Both the position numbers and the translations under genes were made by a program. From Alistipes sp. (GTDB lineage Bacteria > Bacteroidota > Bacteroidia > Bacteroidales > Rikenellaceae), in NCBI GenBank assembly GCA_017631055.1, contig JAGBTZ010000047.1, forward strand, positions 1 to 33,944: a DNA stretch of 33,944 bases, read 5' to 3'. The notes below the pieces were generated by a model. The model saw nothing but the letters and a program-made list of their open reading frames with translations, had not been told where the DNA came from and searched no databases. Of the stretch, positions 15,890-24,334 are shown in pieces. The stretch's first letter is position 1. Each line of letters starts with the position of its first letter.

Positions 15890-16833
15890 ACTATACGGCG
15901 TTTATAGGTTGAAACCAATCGTTCGGCATAGACCCCTTCGCGAGCCCCGAACAGGCGTTCGAGTGCTGCTGCAGAGTAACCCTCCAAGACCAACCGCCGG
16001 CAGAGCCGTTGACGGTCGTCGGCAGACATACTGCGCACACTCGCCATCAGATTGCGAGTATTGAAAGAGGAGTGCAGCGCCACCAGCGCATAGATAGCGG
16101 CACGGGCCACATCCTCATCCGTCTGTGTAGTGGCAATCTCTACGAGCAGGGGTTTGGCCTCCTCAACACCGAACTCTCGTGCGATATAAATCCCCACCAA
16201 CTGCAGATTGCGACTGCCCGACATCAGCAGTGGCTCGCACGCCACAGGCAACATCCCACGCCTGAGCAACGCCATAATCTCGGCTATCTCAAAATCGCTC
16301 AACGGTTCCCCAAACTCCGAGAGATGGCGCAGAGCCGATGAGGTGTCGTTGGCTATACGCACCAAAAGCGCATAGAAACGCACAAAACGATTCTTATCAT
16401 CAGCGTACTCCCTGACACGAACAACAACTGCCGAAGCGAGGGGCAATGCGGCAAGTTGCGACATATAGTAAGCGCGCACCATACCCCGACTTCGACCTAT
16501 GCGGTGCAGCAACCACTCATCAACTCCATTATCAGAGGCTATACGGCCGAGAATTGCACTATCGGGCCCATAGACCGAGGATGCTACTGCTGACAGCACC
16601 CGGGCAAGCACCTCCCTTGCACCACGATATTTAATCATAGGAAAGCGCAAGGGAAGCGACTCCTTCGAGAGCATTACAGCAGTAATGATACGCATATATC
16701 GTTGCCGAAGCAACTCCTCCAATTTCGCGAGGCGCTTTATGCGCACACGTTGCACAAAAGATGCAACCCCAAGAGTTATAGTCGCCACGGCAATAATCGA
16801 AAGACCGATGGGTAATATCGTAGAAATCATCAT
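15871..16833 (-). CDS. Membrane-anchored HEAT-like repeat protein
   Basis: A 320-residue protein with one N-terminal TM (about 6-26, PIGLSIIAVATITLGVASFV), a basic juxtamembrane stretch (QRVRIKRLAKLEELLRQR), and then an all-alpha region consistent with HEAT/armadillo-type repeats: helix pairs such as RFVRFYALLVRIAN, NLQLVGIYIAREFGVEEAKPLLVEIA and EDVARAAIYALVALH. The N-terminal TM followed by a positive run predicts a cytoplasmic domain. HEAT repeats bind proteins, and the adjacent receiver-like and glycosyltransferase-like proteins are the obvious candidates. It is 14 bp downstream of the receiver gene and overlaps the next gene. HEAT assignment is by pattern, not profile. Confidence 0.6.
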   Translation of the reverse strand: MMISTILPIGLSIIAVATITLGVASFVQRVRIKRLAKLEELLRQRYMRIITAVMLSKESLPLRFPMIKYRGAREVLARVLSAVASSVYGPDSAILGRIASDNGVDEWLLHRIGRSRGMVRAYYMSQLAALPLASAVVVRVREYADDKNRFVRFYALLVRIANDTSSALRHLSEFGEPLSDFEIAEIMALLRRGMLPVACEPLLMSGSRNLQLVGIYIAREFGVEEAKPLLVEIATTQTDEDVARAAIYALVALHSSFNTRNLMASVRSMSADDRQRLCRRLVLEGYSAAALERLFGAREGVYAERLVSTYKRRIVCIPQL

Positions 16834-16847
16834 AATACGCCAAAGTT

Positions 16848-17219
16848 TCAGTCCACACCCAGAGATTCGCTAATTTTACGTTTCACACGCCTGAGGTTAA
16901 TCGGGAAGGTTATGTATTGCGACACACCGCACTCAAGCAGGCTCAATACCGAACTCTCGGAGTGTTGCCACGACAAGACGAATAGCTGGGGGCGGGATAG
17001 CCCTGTCGGGCGCAGTGTGGTGGTCGGAGATGAGCCATCGAAAAAAGCAGACATATCGACCATTATCACCAAATCGAACATCCCCTGACGAGACTCCCTT
17101 GCAAAGGAAACAATAGTACGGGCAGTGATGACCTCCACCGCAATATCCGCAAGCAGGGATGCAACCAACTCACACAATAACACATCGTTTCCGACAATGA
17201 GAACCCGTTTCATAACCAT
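16848..17219 (-). CDS. Degenerate stand-alone receiver-like protein
   Basis: A 123-residue protein with the alternating beta/alpha pattern of a CheY-like receiver and no output domain. The conserved residues are mostly lost: the acidic pair is replaced by GND (10-12, VLIVGND), the phosphoacceptor region reads FDLVIMVDMSAF, with an Asp (55) one residue away from the canonical spacing after Asp49, and the conserved Lys before Pro is Phe105 (YITFPINL). The Ser83 (VLSW) that corresponds to the switch Thr/Ser remains. It therefore probably does not work by ordinary phosphorylation. Start is ATG 17219; ATG 17213 (MKRVLIV) is equally plausible. First gene of the cassette, divergent from rplU. Function unknown. 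Confidence 0.6.
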   Translation of the reverse strand: MVMKRVLIVGNDVLLCELVASLLADIAVEVITARTIVSFARESRQGMFDLVIMVDMSAFFDGSSPTTTLRPTGLSRPQLFVLSWQHSESSVLSLLECGVSQYITFPINLRRVKRKISESLGVD

Positions 17220-17297
17220 TCCGGCAAATCAAAGCAGCAAAGAATCTCTAAAAAATGTGCCAAAAACGAAAAAAGTTCAAAAAAAGTTGAGTGGAGT

Positions 17298-17328
17298 ATT
17301 GTTTGTGTATTAAAAATGACTATCTTTG
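17298..17328 (+). promoter_or_regulatory. rplU-rpmA promoter
   Basis: An exact -7 element TATCTTTG (17321-17328) lies 19 bp after a TTG (-33 element, 17299-17301). The rplU ATG is 43 bp further on. This fits the Bacteroidetes consensus spacing. Confidence 0.75.
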
Positions 17329-17370
17329 CAGTCCGAAATTATGTCGAAACTGATATAACTTTAAGATTAA

Positions 17371-17682
17371 ATGTACGTAATAGTAGAAATTGCAGGTCAG
17401 CAATTCAAGGCTGAAAAGGGTCGTAAGCTCTATGTTCACCGTCTTTCGGGCGAGGAGAACTCGTCCATGAGCTTCGACAAGGTCCTGCTTGTAGACAATG
17501 GCGGTCAGGTTAAGGTAGGCGCACCTGTTGTAAAAGGCGCCTCGGTACAGTGTAAAATCCTCAAGCACCTCAAGGGCGACAAGGTCCTGGTGTTTAAGAA
17601 GAAGCGCAGAACTGGTTACCAGAAGTGTAATGGTCACCGTCAGTATCTGACTCAGATTCTCGTAGAGGAGATTGTTGCATAA
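17371..17682 (+). CDS. rplU: 50S ribosomal protein L21
   Basis: Large-subunit protein L21, 103 residues, the normal length, which binds 23S r[20 protein letters not shown] is the canonical N-terminus and the C-terminal part [21 protein letters not shown] carries the family signature. It is followed after 17 bp by rpmA, the universal L21-L27 pairing. A consensus TATCTTTG promoter sits just upstream. Confidence 0.98.
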   Translation: MYVIVEIAGQQFKAEKGRKLYVHRLSGEENSSMSFDKVLLVDNGGQVKVGAPVVKGASVQCKILKHLKGDKVLVFKKKRRTGYQKCNGHRQYLTQILVEEIVA

Positions 17683-17699
17683 TTAAAAATTAGAGAAAA

Positions 17700-17957
17700 A
17701 TGGCACACAAAAAAGGTGTAGGTAGTTCGAAGAACGGTCGTGAGTCAGAGAGCAAACGACTTGGCGTTAAACTTTTCGGTGGTCAGTTCGCTAAGGCAGG
17801 CAACATCATCGTTCGTCAGAGAGGTACGGTTCACAATCCGGGTAACAACGTAGGTATGGGTAAGGATCACACCCTCTTCGCGTTGGTAAACGGTACGGTA
17901 GTATTCTGCAAGAAGGCTTCCGGCAAGTCGTACGTTAGCGTAACTCCGGTTGAGTAA
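17700..17957 (+). CDS. rpmA: 50S ribosomal protein L27
   Basis: Large-subunit protein L27, 85 residues, whose N-terminus reaches the peptidyl-transferase centre. It begins directly with [16 protein letters not shown], without the N-terminal extension that Firmicutes L27 cleaves off. Signature [10 protein letters not shown] and [11 protein letters not shown] are present. Second gene of the rplU-rpmA operon, closed by the hairpin terminator at 17983-18007. Confidence 0.98.
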   Translation: MAHKKGVGSSKNGRESESKRLGVKLFGGQFAKAGNIIVRQRGTVHNPGNNVGMGKDHTLFALVNGTVVFCKKASGKSYVSVTPVE

Positions 17958-17982
17958 TCTCGAAGGAGAAGAGAATTAAAGT

Positions 17983-18016
17983 GAGCGTGTTCCCTAAGGG
18001 AGCACGCTCTTCTTTT
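17983..18016 (+). terminator. Intrinsic terminator of rplU-rpmA
   Basis: GAGCGTG (17983-17989) pairs with CACGCTC (18003-18009), extended by a T-G wobble and TCCC/GGGA around a 3-nt loop, followed by TTCTTTTT. Confidence 0.85.
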
Positions 18017-18045
18017 TGTTTGCGGAGTAGTTTTCGGCATATAAA

Positions 18046-18078
18046 TTTGTAGCTTTCTGCAAAGTTTTCTTATCTTTG
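18046..18078 (+). promoter_or_regulatory. Promoter of the CBM9-like gene
   Basis: TTTG (18046-18049), 21-bp spacer, then TATCTTTG (18071-18078), an exact -7 element. The ATG at 18100 follows 22 bp later. Confidence 0.72.
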
Positions 18079-18099
18079 TAGAGATTAAGACCTACATTT

Positions 18100-18747
18100 A
18101 TGAAACAAATTTGCGTACCCCGTATCGAGGGACTTTCGAAAATGTCGTTTGACGAGCTGAATATCGCCATGGAGCAGAGCTCCAAGCGCCAAGCAATAGA
18201 TATCGTGAATTGGAACGAGTATCCCTACTGCCCCATAACATCAGTCGATGTGGCTGCCGACCATACACATCTCTTTCTGCGCTACTTTGTGCGTGGCGAG
18301 GGCGTGAAGGCTGCCTTCACCGAGGATAACGATGCCGTATGGCAGGATAGCTGTGTCGAGGCATTCTTCTTGGCGCCAGATGGCGAGGGCTACTTCAACT
18401 TCGAGATGAACTGCATCGCGACCCTGCTCGCAGCCAAGCGCAAAAGTCGCAAGGAGGGAGTCGAGCACTTCTCGGCCGAGAAGATGGCTCAAACCATACG
18501 CTTCTCGACCCTGCCACACGAGGCTTTCGAGGAGAGGGAGGGCATCCACGAGTGGAGCGTTGTGCTGGGCATACCATTCACTCTGCTGGGCTACGCCGAG
18601 GGAGTCCGCCCCGAGAGGCTGCGTGCCAACTTCTACAAGTGTGGCGATAACACCCGCATCCCCCACTATGTAAGTTGGAATCCTATTGAGGTCCCTTCAC
18701 CCGATTTCCACCGACCGGAGTACTTTGGCGAACTTATATTAGAGTAG
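18100..18747 (+). CDS. CBM9-like carbohydrate-binding domain protein
   Basis: A 215-residue protein that resembles the carbohydrate-binding family 9-like (DOMON-like) single-domain proteins of Bacteroidetes. Typical pattern: a Trp-containing early strand (IDIVNWNEYPYCP), LFLRYFVRGEGVKA, DNDAVWQDSCVEAFFLAPDGEGYFNFEMNCI, the WSVVLGIPFTLLG strand and a C-terminal WNPIEVPSPDFHRPEYFGELIL. Most CBM9 domains are exported parts of glycosidases; here no signal peptide is present, so it appears cytoplasmic. It is followed after 47 bp by a sugar-kinase-like gene on the same strand and they probably share a promoter. The ligand is unknown. Confidence 0.78.
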   Translation: MKQICVPRIEGLSKMSFDELNIAMEQSSKRQAIDIVNWNEYPYCPITSVDVAADHTHLFLRYFVRGEGVKAAFTEDNDAVWQDSCVEAFFLAPDGEGYFNFEMNCIATLLAAKRKSRKEGVEHFSAEKMAQTIRFSTLPHEAFEEREGIHEWSVVLGIPFTLLGYAEGVRPERLRANFYKCGDNTRIPHYVSWNPIEVPSPDFHRPEYFGELILE

Positions 18748-18794
18748 CCACACACCAATCCTAACGATAAAACAACAAACAAAATAGACCTACC

Positions 18795-19889
18795 ATGAAC
18801 GAAGAACTTTTGAAAGAGATTGTATCGCACTTTGCAATCGAGGGCGAATTGGAGCGCATCGAGACTATGGGTGCCGGCTTTATCAACGACACCTTGAAGG
18901 TATGCACCAAGGGCGAAGCCCCCGACTACATTATGCAACGCAAGAACCACTCTATATTCCCCGATGTGCCGGCTATGATGGATAACATCGTGGCAGTGAC
19001 CACTCACCTCAAGGCGAAGGTCGAGGCTGCGGGTGGCGACCCGATGCGCGAGGTGCTGACCGTGACCTTCACACACGAAGGCAAACCTTACTGGAAGACC
19101 GAAACGGGCGATTTTTGGACCATGTGCCCCTTTATTGCCGGCTCGGTAACCTACGAGCGTGCCGACACTCCGGCATTAGCTTACAAGGGCGGTGAGGGTA
19201 TCGGCAAGTTCCAATCACAACTCTCGGATTTCGAGCAACCTCTAGCCGAGACTATCAAGGGTTTCCACAACATCCGCTGGCGTTTCCAGCAGTGGGATGA
19301 GGCGCTCAAACGCGATGCCGCAGGTCGCGTAGCATCGCTCACGACCGAGATTGGGTGGATTGAGTCGCGCCGCGAGGAGATGCTCTCGTTCTGGGCTCTG
19401 GTCGAGAATGGCACCATTCCCACAAAGGTAACTCACAACGACACCAAGATTAGCAACATTCTCTTCGACAAGGATGGCGAAGTACTCTGCGTTATCGACC
19501 TCGATACGGTAATGAGCAGCACCTCGCTCAACGACTTCGGAGATGCTATCCGCTCCTACACCAACACCGGCGCTGAGGATGACAGCGATCTTAGCAAGGT
19601 TTCGATGAGTCTTGAGATGTTTAAGGGTTATGCTGAGGGCTACCTCTCGCAGCGTCGCTCGACCCTCACCCAATCCGAACTCGATTGGTTGGCATTCTCG
19701 GCTCGATATATCACCTATGAGCAGGTGTTGCGATTCTTGATGGATTACATTGATGGCGACACCTACTACCGCATCACTTCTCCCGACCACAACCTCGTGC
19801 GCACCCATGCACAGTATAAGTTACTGCAGAGCATGGAGGAGCAGTATGAGGCGATGTGTGAAGTTGTGCTCAATGCTGCCGGCAAATAA
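18795..19889 (+). CDS. APH-family kinase, NahK-like (putative N-acetylhexosamine kinase)
   Basis: A 364-residue member of the aminoglycoside phosphotransferase/choline-kinase fold. The catalytic loop is HNDTKISN (His214, Asp216, Asn221) and the metal-binding motif VIDLDT (Asp235, Asp237), both intact; an MGAGFINDT nucleotide-loop region lies near 25-33. The length and architecture are like N-acetylhexosamine 1-kinase (NahK, about 360) rather than antibiotic-modifying APH. NahK phosphorylates GlcNAc/GalNAc at C1 in mucin or human-milk glycan salvage; the substrate here is inferred only from architecture. It follows the CBM9-like gene and ends before a strong terminator. It is unlikely to be a resistance gene. 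Confidence 0.75.
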   Translation: MNEELLKEIVSHFAIEGELERIETMGAGFINDTLKVCTKGEAPDYIMQRKNHSIFPDVPAMMDNIVAVTTHLKAKVEAAGGDPMREVLTVTFTHEGKPYWKTETGDFWTMCPFIAGSVTYERADTPALAYKGGEGIGKFQSQLSDFEQPLAETIKGFHNIRWRFQQWDEALKRDAAGRVASLTTEIGWIESRREEMLSFWALVENGTIPTKVTHNDTKISNILFDKDGEVLCVIDLDTVMSSTSLNDFGDAIRSYTNTGAEDDSDLSKVSMSLEMFKGYAEGYLSQRRSTLTQSELDWLAFSARYITYEQVLRFLMDYIDGDTYYRITSPDHNLVRTHAQYKLLQSMEEQYEAMCEVVLNAAGK

Positions 19890-19916
19890 TACTAACTATC
19901 ACGACACTGCTACGAC

Positions 19917-19955
19917 AAAAAACCTGCTCCCCGAACATTCGGGGAGCAGGTTTTT
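19917..19955. terminator. Bidirectional terminator
   Basis: A long stem AAACCTGCTCCCCGA / TCGGGGAGCAGGTTT with A-tract and T-tract flanks and a four-base loop. It lies between the plus-strand kinase and the convergent OstA-like gene. Confidence 0.9.
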
Positions 19956-19973
19956 GTTATTGGCGGGTTGGAT

Positions 19974-20018
19974 GGGTTAGATGAGTTAAGAGAAATTAGG
20001 GAGATTAGGGAATTTAGG
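19974..20018. repeat. Degenerate 9-bp tandem repeat (five units)
   Basis: Units GGGTTAGAT, GAGTTAAGA, GAAATTAGG, GAGATTAGG, GAATTTAGG lie in exact 9-bp register, the last three containing TTAGGG every 9 bp (19996, 20005, 20014). It is a VNTR-like tract in the intergenic gap; in one frame it would encode repeats of the REI type, but no supported gene spans it. Confidence 0.7.
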
Positions 20019-20084
20019 GCAATTTTACAGAAACCCTCTTTCTCTCGCCTCTCGCCTTTTTTCTCCGCACCCTATCCTCTTTGC

Positions 20085-22835
20085 TTACTCATCCTTGCCG
20101 AACTCTGCTCGCTGGCGTTGATTTTTCTCGCTCTGCTCTTTCCAGTCGGTCTGCGTTTCGAGCCAGTCGATAACCTCCTGGGTCAGGATATCGTTGCGAT
20201 CGCTCCACTCATTACGCTCCACAAGGCGCACACGATAGTCGCTAATGCGCTTCGATATGGGGAATGTGGGTTGCGGCAACGCACTCTTCTCGGCCCTCAC
20301 CGAGGGACGAATAGTGCGAGTGAAGACCGAGTCTTGAGCCGGTCGCCTGTCGGCATGCCAAGCAAATCCCTCCAAGAAGAGAGGTTGAGTCTCGGGAATC
20401 TTATCCATGGGATAGATTGTGTAGGTCGGACTACCGCGATAGGTGATGCCCGACACCGTTCGATCCTCGATATAGAAGGTCATATCAGCACTCTCGATAT
20501 ACATCAAACCCTGAACATCGGGCGAGCCCTCCTCCTGCATATAGTAGATGGTTTGGGCATTGCCATCAACATCGTTACGGTAGATATAGTTGTCGCGGAA
20601 GTGTGAAATCATCGTCTTGCCGGCAACCTGATTGTAGTGCAGCGTGTCAATCTTCGACACCATCATCGGCTTACCCGTAAATTCGGCTCGCACAATCTGC
20701 TGATTGGAGGTATACATATCGACAACCTCTGATGTCACCTGATTTTGCTCGTGCCACAATACCGGGGCGATATACATGTGGATAACCGAGTCGAGCGAGG
20801 ATGACGACAACGAGTCGCACACGCCCTGGAAATCCTTGCGGAAGATGCGCACATTGCGATAGCCCAACACCAAACGATACTGCGTATCGACAATAGCCGT
20901 GTCGACCTTGAGCGAATCGACCTCAGAAGGCTCTTCCGGCTTGGCACAAATCGAATCATAGAGGATGGTGTACAACGAGTCGTAGCGATGACCATCGGCC
21001 CAGAGGGTCGAATCGGCCTTGGCTCGAGTAAGAGAGTCAGCCCACTGGAACTTAACACCCTTGCGAGTCAGGCGGGCAATCATCTTCAGTTTGCGAGCCT
21101 CCTCACGAGCCTGAAAACGAGCTGCCATCTCATCCTCACGCGCTTGCAGACGGTCGAGCATTATATTACGCTTCAACTGACGAGCCTCGCCTATCGAATC
21201 GAGTTTAGCCTTATTGATTTTGGCCTTCACCACCTCAATCGAATCCTTCAATCGTTTTTTCTCGGCACGCACCGCATCACGCTCCTTACGGGCAATCTCC
21301 TTGAGCAGCACCTTACGTTCGGCCTTGGGCAGCGTATCGAGGCGAGCCTTCAGCGAATCCAAAGCCGACAGAACGGGAACAAGTTGAGTACTATCTTGCG
21401 CCAACGAATCCGGCATCAGTGAATCCTGCGCCAAAGAGTCTGCTGCTACAGCCTCCTCTCCGCCACTCTTCGCAGCCGATTCGGTCGAGGCACTCACCTC
21501 CACAGAGTCGCCACCAACTCCATTCTCGGCATTGCGCTCAGCCGAGGGGAGTCTGCTTTCGGCATTCTCAATCTCTCGGGGTGCGCTCTCCGACTCTTCA
21601 TTGTTTTTGTGACGGCGGCCACCCTTCTCCTTATTTTTATCCTTATCCTTATCACGTTCGCGGCGGGTGGGTTTCTCCTCATCCTTAGGCTCATTGGGCT
21701 CCTTGCCCTCAGAGGGTTCAACGCTCTTTTGCGCTTCGGCCTCAGCACGCTTTACGCTATCGGCTAAGCGAGCCTGCTCAGCAGCGAGTTCCTCCTCCTG
21801 TCGCTTACGCTCGGCCTCAGCTTTATCGCCCTGAGTCGAGCGCGAATATAGCATCATCGTATCGGCTCGCATAAAGACCGAATCACCCTGCTCGGGGTCG
21901 TAACTTATGGTCGAGGGGTTGCGCGTAAGCATAGCATTGCCCGGCTCCTTCCAATACTCGCCCCAATCGCCAAATGCGAGCATCTTGTGCGACTGGTCAT
22001 CGAGCTGAATCTGGTGGCGCATCACGCCATAACCTCGCTCACGATAGTAGTCGAGGCTATCGCTCCAAATCTCCTCGTTCTCGGTCAGGATATATCCATT
22101 CTTGGTGATAACATATCGCTCATCCGCCTTCTCGTAGGAGCCTCGGTCGGCATACAGGTACTCGCCCTTATCGTTCCAGATGTTGGTATTCGTGAAGAAT
22201 TGTGCTCGGTCGTTGTCGATGTTATAAATCACCGAGTCGCCAATCATCTGGTATTCGTTATTGGTCATTTGGACATTGTCTACACAGATAATGCGGTCCT
22301 CGTTGGCGTAGAAGTATCCCCTATCCGACTCGAGCATATTATCCTCCTTGGTCACAATACCTCCCTCGGCAAAGATACCGATACTCTCGAGCGTGTTGAA
22401 CTTGAATTTATAGGTATAAAGCGTCACATCACCATCCACAACCTTCACTAACTGAGAGTGCACCTCGGCCTCGTTAATCTCGCCATTATACTCGGCACGG
22501 TCGCCATAAACGTAGGTCGTACCCTGATTTATCAGCACATTACCGAAACACTCGATGCGTTTTTCGCTATATCGCACCGCACTATCACAGACAATAACAG
22601 CTCCGTTGTGGTGCGCAACGAAATTACCCACAAGGCAGTAGACTGTCGAATCGCCCGCAATGGTTATCGGGTAGACCACATCAGCCTTCAGGTCGACAAC
22701 CTTACCATCCTGCTCCTCCTCGGACTCATTTGCCGCCAAAGGGCGTTGGTCGACCTGCATACGATGGTCGTATGCCGAGGCAAAACCTGCCACGACAAAG
22801 AGAATGATTGTTATTGAGATAATCCTTGATCGCAC
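20085..22835 (-). CDS. OstA/LptA-like outer-membrane biogenesis protein with long charged linker
   Basis: A 916-residue exported protein. Start is a GTG at 22835, chosen because the signal peptide (SIITIILFVVAGFASA-type, residues 5-21) begins there. The N-terminal part (about 45-330) carries repeats of OstA/LptA jelly-roll type: YPITIAGDSTVYCLVGNF, ITYVYGDRAEYNGEIN-like strands and NMLESDRGYFYANEDRI. A long low-complexity region (about 330-590) rich in Glu, Lys, Arg, Ala and with DSLAQDSL motifs separates this from a C-terminal part (about 590-860) with more OstA-like strands (KIDTLHYNQVAGKTMISHF, GLMYIESADMTFYIEDRTVSG). LptA shuttles LPS across the periplasm; here the role is inferred. It is 9 bp after the SurA-like gene, supporting an outer-membrane assembly operon. 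Confidence 0.82.
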   Translation of the reverse strand: MRSRIISITIILFVVAGFASAYDHRMQVDQRPLAANESEEEQDGKVVDLKADVVYPITIAGDSTVYCLVGNFVAHHNGAVIVCDSAVRYSEKRIECFGNVLINQGTTYVYGDRAEYNGEINEAEVHSQLVKVVDGDVTLYTYKFKFNTLESIGIFAEGGIVTKEDNMLESDRGYFYANEDRIICVDNVQMTNNEYQMIGDSVIYNIDNDRAQFFTNTNIWNDKGEYLYADRGSYEKADERYVITKNGYILTENEEIWSDSLDYYRERGYGVMRHQIQLDDQSHKMLAFGDWGEYWKEPGNAMLTRNPSTISYDPEQGDSVFMRADTMMLYSRSTQGDKAEAERKRQEEELAAEQARLADSVKRAEAEAQKSVEPSEGKEPNEPKDEEKPTRRERDKDKDKNKEKGGRRHKNNEESESAPREIENAESRLPSAERNAENGVGGDSVEVSASTESAAKSGGEEAVAADSLAQDSLMPDSLAQDSTQLVPVLSALDSLKARLDTLPKAERKVLLKEIARKERDAVRAEKKRLKDSIEVVKAKINKAKLDSIGEARQLKRNIMLDRLQAREDEMAARFQAREEARKLKMIARLTRKGVKFQWADSLTRAKADSTLWADGHRYDSLYTILYDSICAKPEEPSEVDSLKVDTAIVDTQYRLVLGYRNVRIFRKDFQGVCDSLSSSSLDSVIHMYIAPVLWHEQNQVTSEVVDMYTSNQQIVRAEFTGKPMMVSKIDTLHYNQVAGKTMISHFRDNYIYRNDVDGNAQTIYYMQEEGSPDVQGLMYIESADMTFYIEDRTVSGITYRGSPTYTIYPMDKIPETQPLFLEGFAWHADRRPAQDSVFTRTIRPSVRAEKSALPQPTFPISKRISDYRVRLVERNEWSDRNDILTQEVIDWLETQTDWKEQSEKNQRQRAEFGKDE

Positions 22836-22844
22836 GGGAAGATG

Positions 22845-24257
22845 TTACTTAATCCAGTTTTTGTTCATAAAATCGAGATTGCGATAGTCGGGGTCGATGT
22901 GGATATACATCTGCTCAATCTTCTTGTCGACCCACTCATCAAAGACACGACTCTGCTTGTCGGCAAGAGCCATCGCCTCCAAACGCAGATAGTCATCCTT
23001 GAGCGAAGCCGGGTGTGGCGGAATAATCTCCACGAGCTTGACTATCTTGCTCAAATTGTTACCCACAAGGTCCTGACTCTGAAATGCGGGCGAAATCTCG
23101 CCCACCTTCAACTTGCGGATAGCGTTATAATCCTCGATACTCTTACCGCGACCCATACCGAAATCCTCCTCAAGGAAACGTGTAGCCGTAAGTTTTGCAT
23201 CGAAAGCATTATAGTGCTCCAGCAGGTCGTGATTGGTCACAATACCGCCATTCTGCTTCGAGTGAACATCATCCGAGAACTTTGCTGCAGCCGCCTCGAA
23301 TGTAATCGAATCCTTGCGGATAAGGTCGGCAATACTATCCAACTCCTGCAACGGCTCGACCAACTCCTCGATGGTGTAGGTCGGGCGCAAAAGGATGTGA
23401 CGACAATGGTAGAGTTCGCCCTTACGGTCGATAAGCTGAATGAGGTGAAATCCGAACTCGGTCTCCACCACCTCCGACACCTGACCGGGCTTCAGCTCAC
23501 GCATAGCATCCGCAAAGGGCTGAACAAATCCGGCCAATACCTGCGGCTCCATCTCGCCACCCTGAATGGCCGAGCCATCGACCGAGTACATACGGGCCAT
23601 GGTCGAAAACTTGGTCTTGCCGGTAATGATACGCTCACGCATCTCGAGCAGGCGCTCCTTGGTACGCTGCTTAGCCGCTACCAACGACTTCGGGAACTTG
23701 GTAATCTGAGCATAGACATACTGCTTGGCAATAATCGGCAGGCTATCTTTATCGAGTGCGTTATAGTAACGCTCCACCTCACCCGGGGTGATAGTCACCT
23801 TGCTGGTCACCTCGTTTTGCATTGTCGAGGCGTAGGTCTGCATCTCCAGACGGCGGCGCAACATCTCGCGCAAGTGGTAAATCTGCATATGGTGCTTCTT
23901 CTCGAGTGCGGGGATAGAGCCGGCCTCCTCAACCCAACGGTTGACCTGACTCTCAGCACGGCTCGTGAGGTCGTTGGTATTGACCTCCACAGAGTCGATA
24001 AGCGCCTGATTGTAGAGTAGTTTCTGCAACAGCAGAGCCTCAAGAGCCTCGGTGTAGGGGTCATTATCGGAGGTGTAGCCCGCCTCACGGCGACGTTGAG
24101 TAAGGTCGTTGGCGGTACTCATAACCTCGGAGTGGAGGATTGATGAGCCACCCACTACGGCCACCACCTTGTCTACCATCACCTGCCTTTTCTGTGCAAC
24201 AACACCCAAAGCGAGTGCTGTCATAATAATCAATGCTATCGTAACTCTTCGTGTCAT
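22845..24257 (-). CDS. SurA-like peptidylprolyl isomerase/periplasmic chaperone
   Basis: A 470-residue periplasmic parvulin-type protein. A signal peptide (TRRVTIALIIMTALALGVVAQ) starts at ATG 24257; the upstream TTG at 24263 is not preferred. The SurA N-terminal chaperone domain follows (VMVDKVVAVVGGSSILHSEV, typical of SurA). A parvulin-like domain lies near 205-285 (DGSAIQGGEMEPQVLAGFVQPF, then LKPGQVSEVVETEFGFHLIQL) and a second, more divergent one near 290-420 (RHILLRP, then KQNGGIV). SurA escorts outer-membrane beta-barrel proteins to BAM and isomerises prolines. It is the middle gene between a SurA-N-like lipoprotein upstream and the OstA-like gene downstream. Confidence 0.9.
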   Translation of the reverse strand: MTRRVTIALIIMTALALGVVAQKRQVMVDKVVAVVGGSSILHSEVMSTANDLTQRRREAGYTSDNDPYTEALEALLLQKLLYNQALIDSVEVNTNDLTSRAESQVNRWVEEAGSIPALEKKHHMQIYHLREMLRRRLEMQTYASTMQNEVTSKVTITPGEVERYYNALDKDSLPIIAKQYVYAQITKFPKSLVAAKQRTKERLLEMRERIITGKTKFSTMARMYSVDGSAIQGGEMEPQVLAGFVQPFADAMRELKPGQVSEVVETEFGFHLIQLIDRKGELYHCRHILLRPTYTIEELVEPLQELDSIADLIRKDSITFEAAAAKFSDDVHSKQNGGIVTNHDLLEHYNAFDAKLTATRFLEEDFGMGRGKSIEDYNAIRKLKVGEISPAFQSQDLVGNNLSKIVKLVEIIPPHPASLKDDYLRLEAMALADKQSRVFDEWVDKKIEQMYIHIDPDYRNLDFMNKNWIK

Positions 24258-24334
24258 ATTCAAACTTTAATCAGAGATTCAAACTCTATTTATTTCTATT
24301 GTTGTATTGCCTAACCAATGATTGTGAATTGAAT

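Noticed and set aside
18795-19889. Antibiotic resistance APH gene
   Set aside because: Has APH-fold motifs but the length and context point to a sugar kinase of the NahK type.
19996-20019. Telomere-like TTAGGG array
   Set aside because: Only three words in a 9-bp unit of a bacterial gap; no terminal structure.
22842-24020. Long plus-strand open frame opposite the SurA-like gene
   Set aside because: It is a codon-bias shadow of the clearly homologous minus-strand gene; its translation resembles no family.
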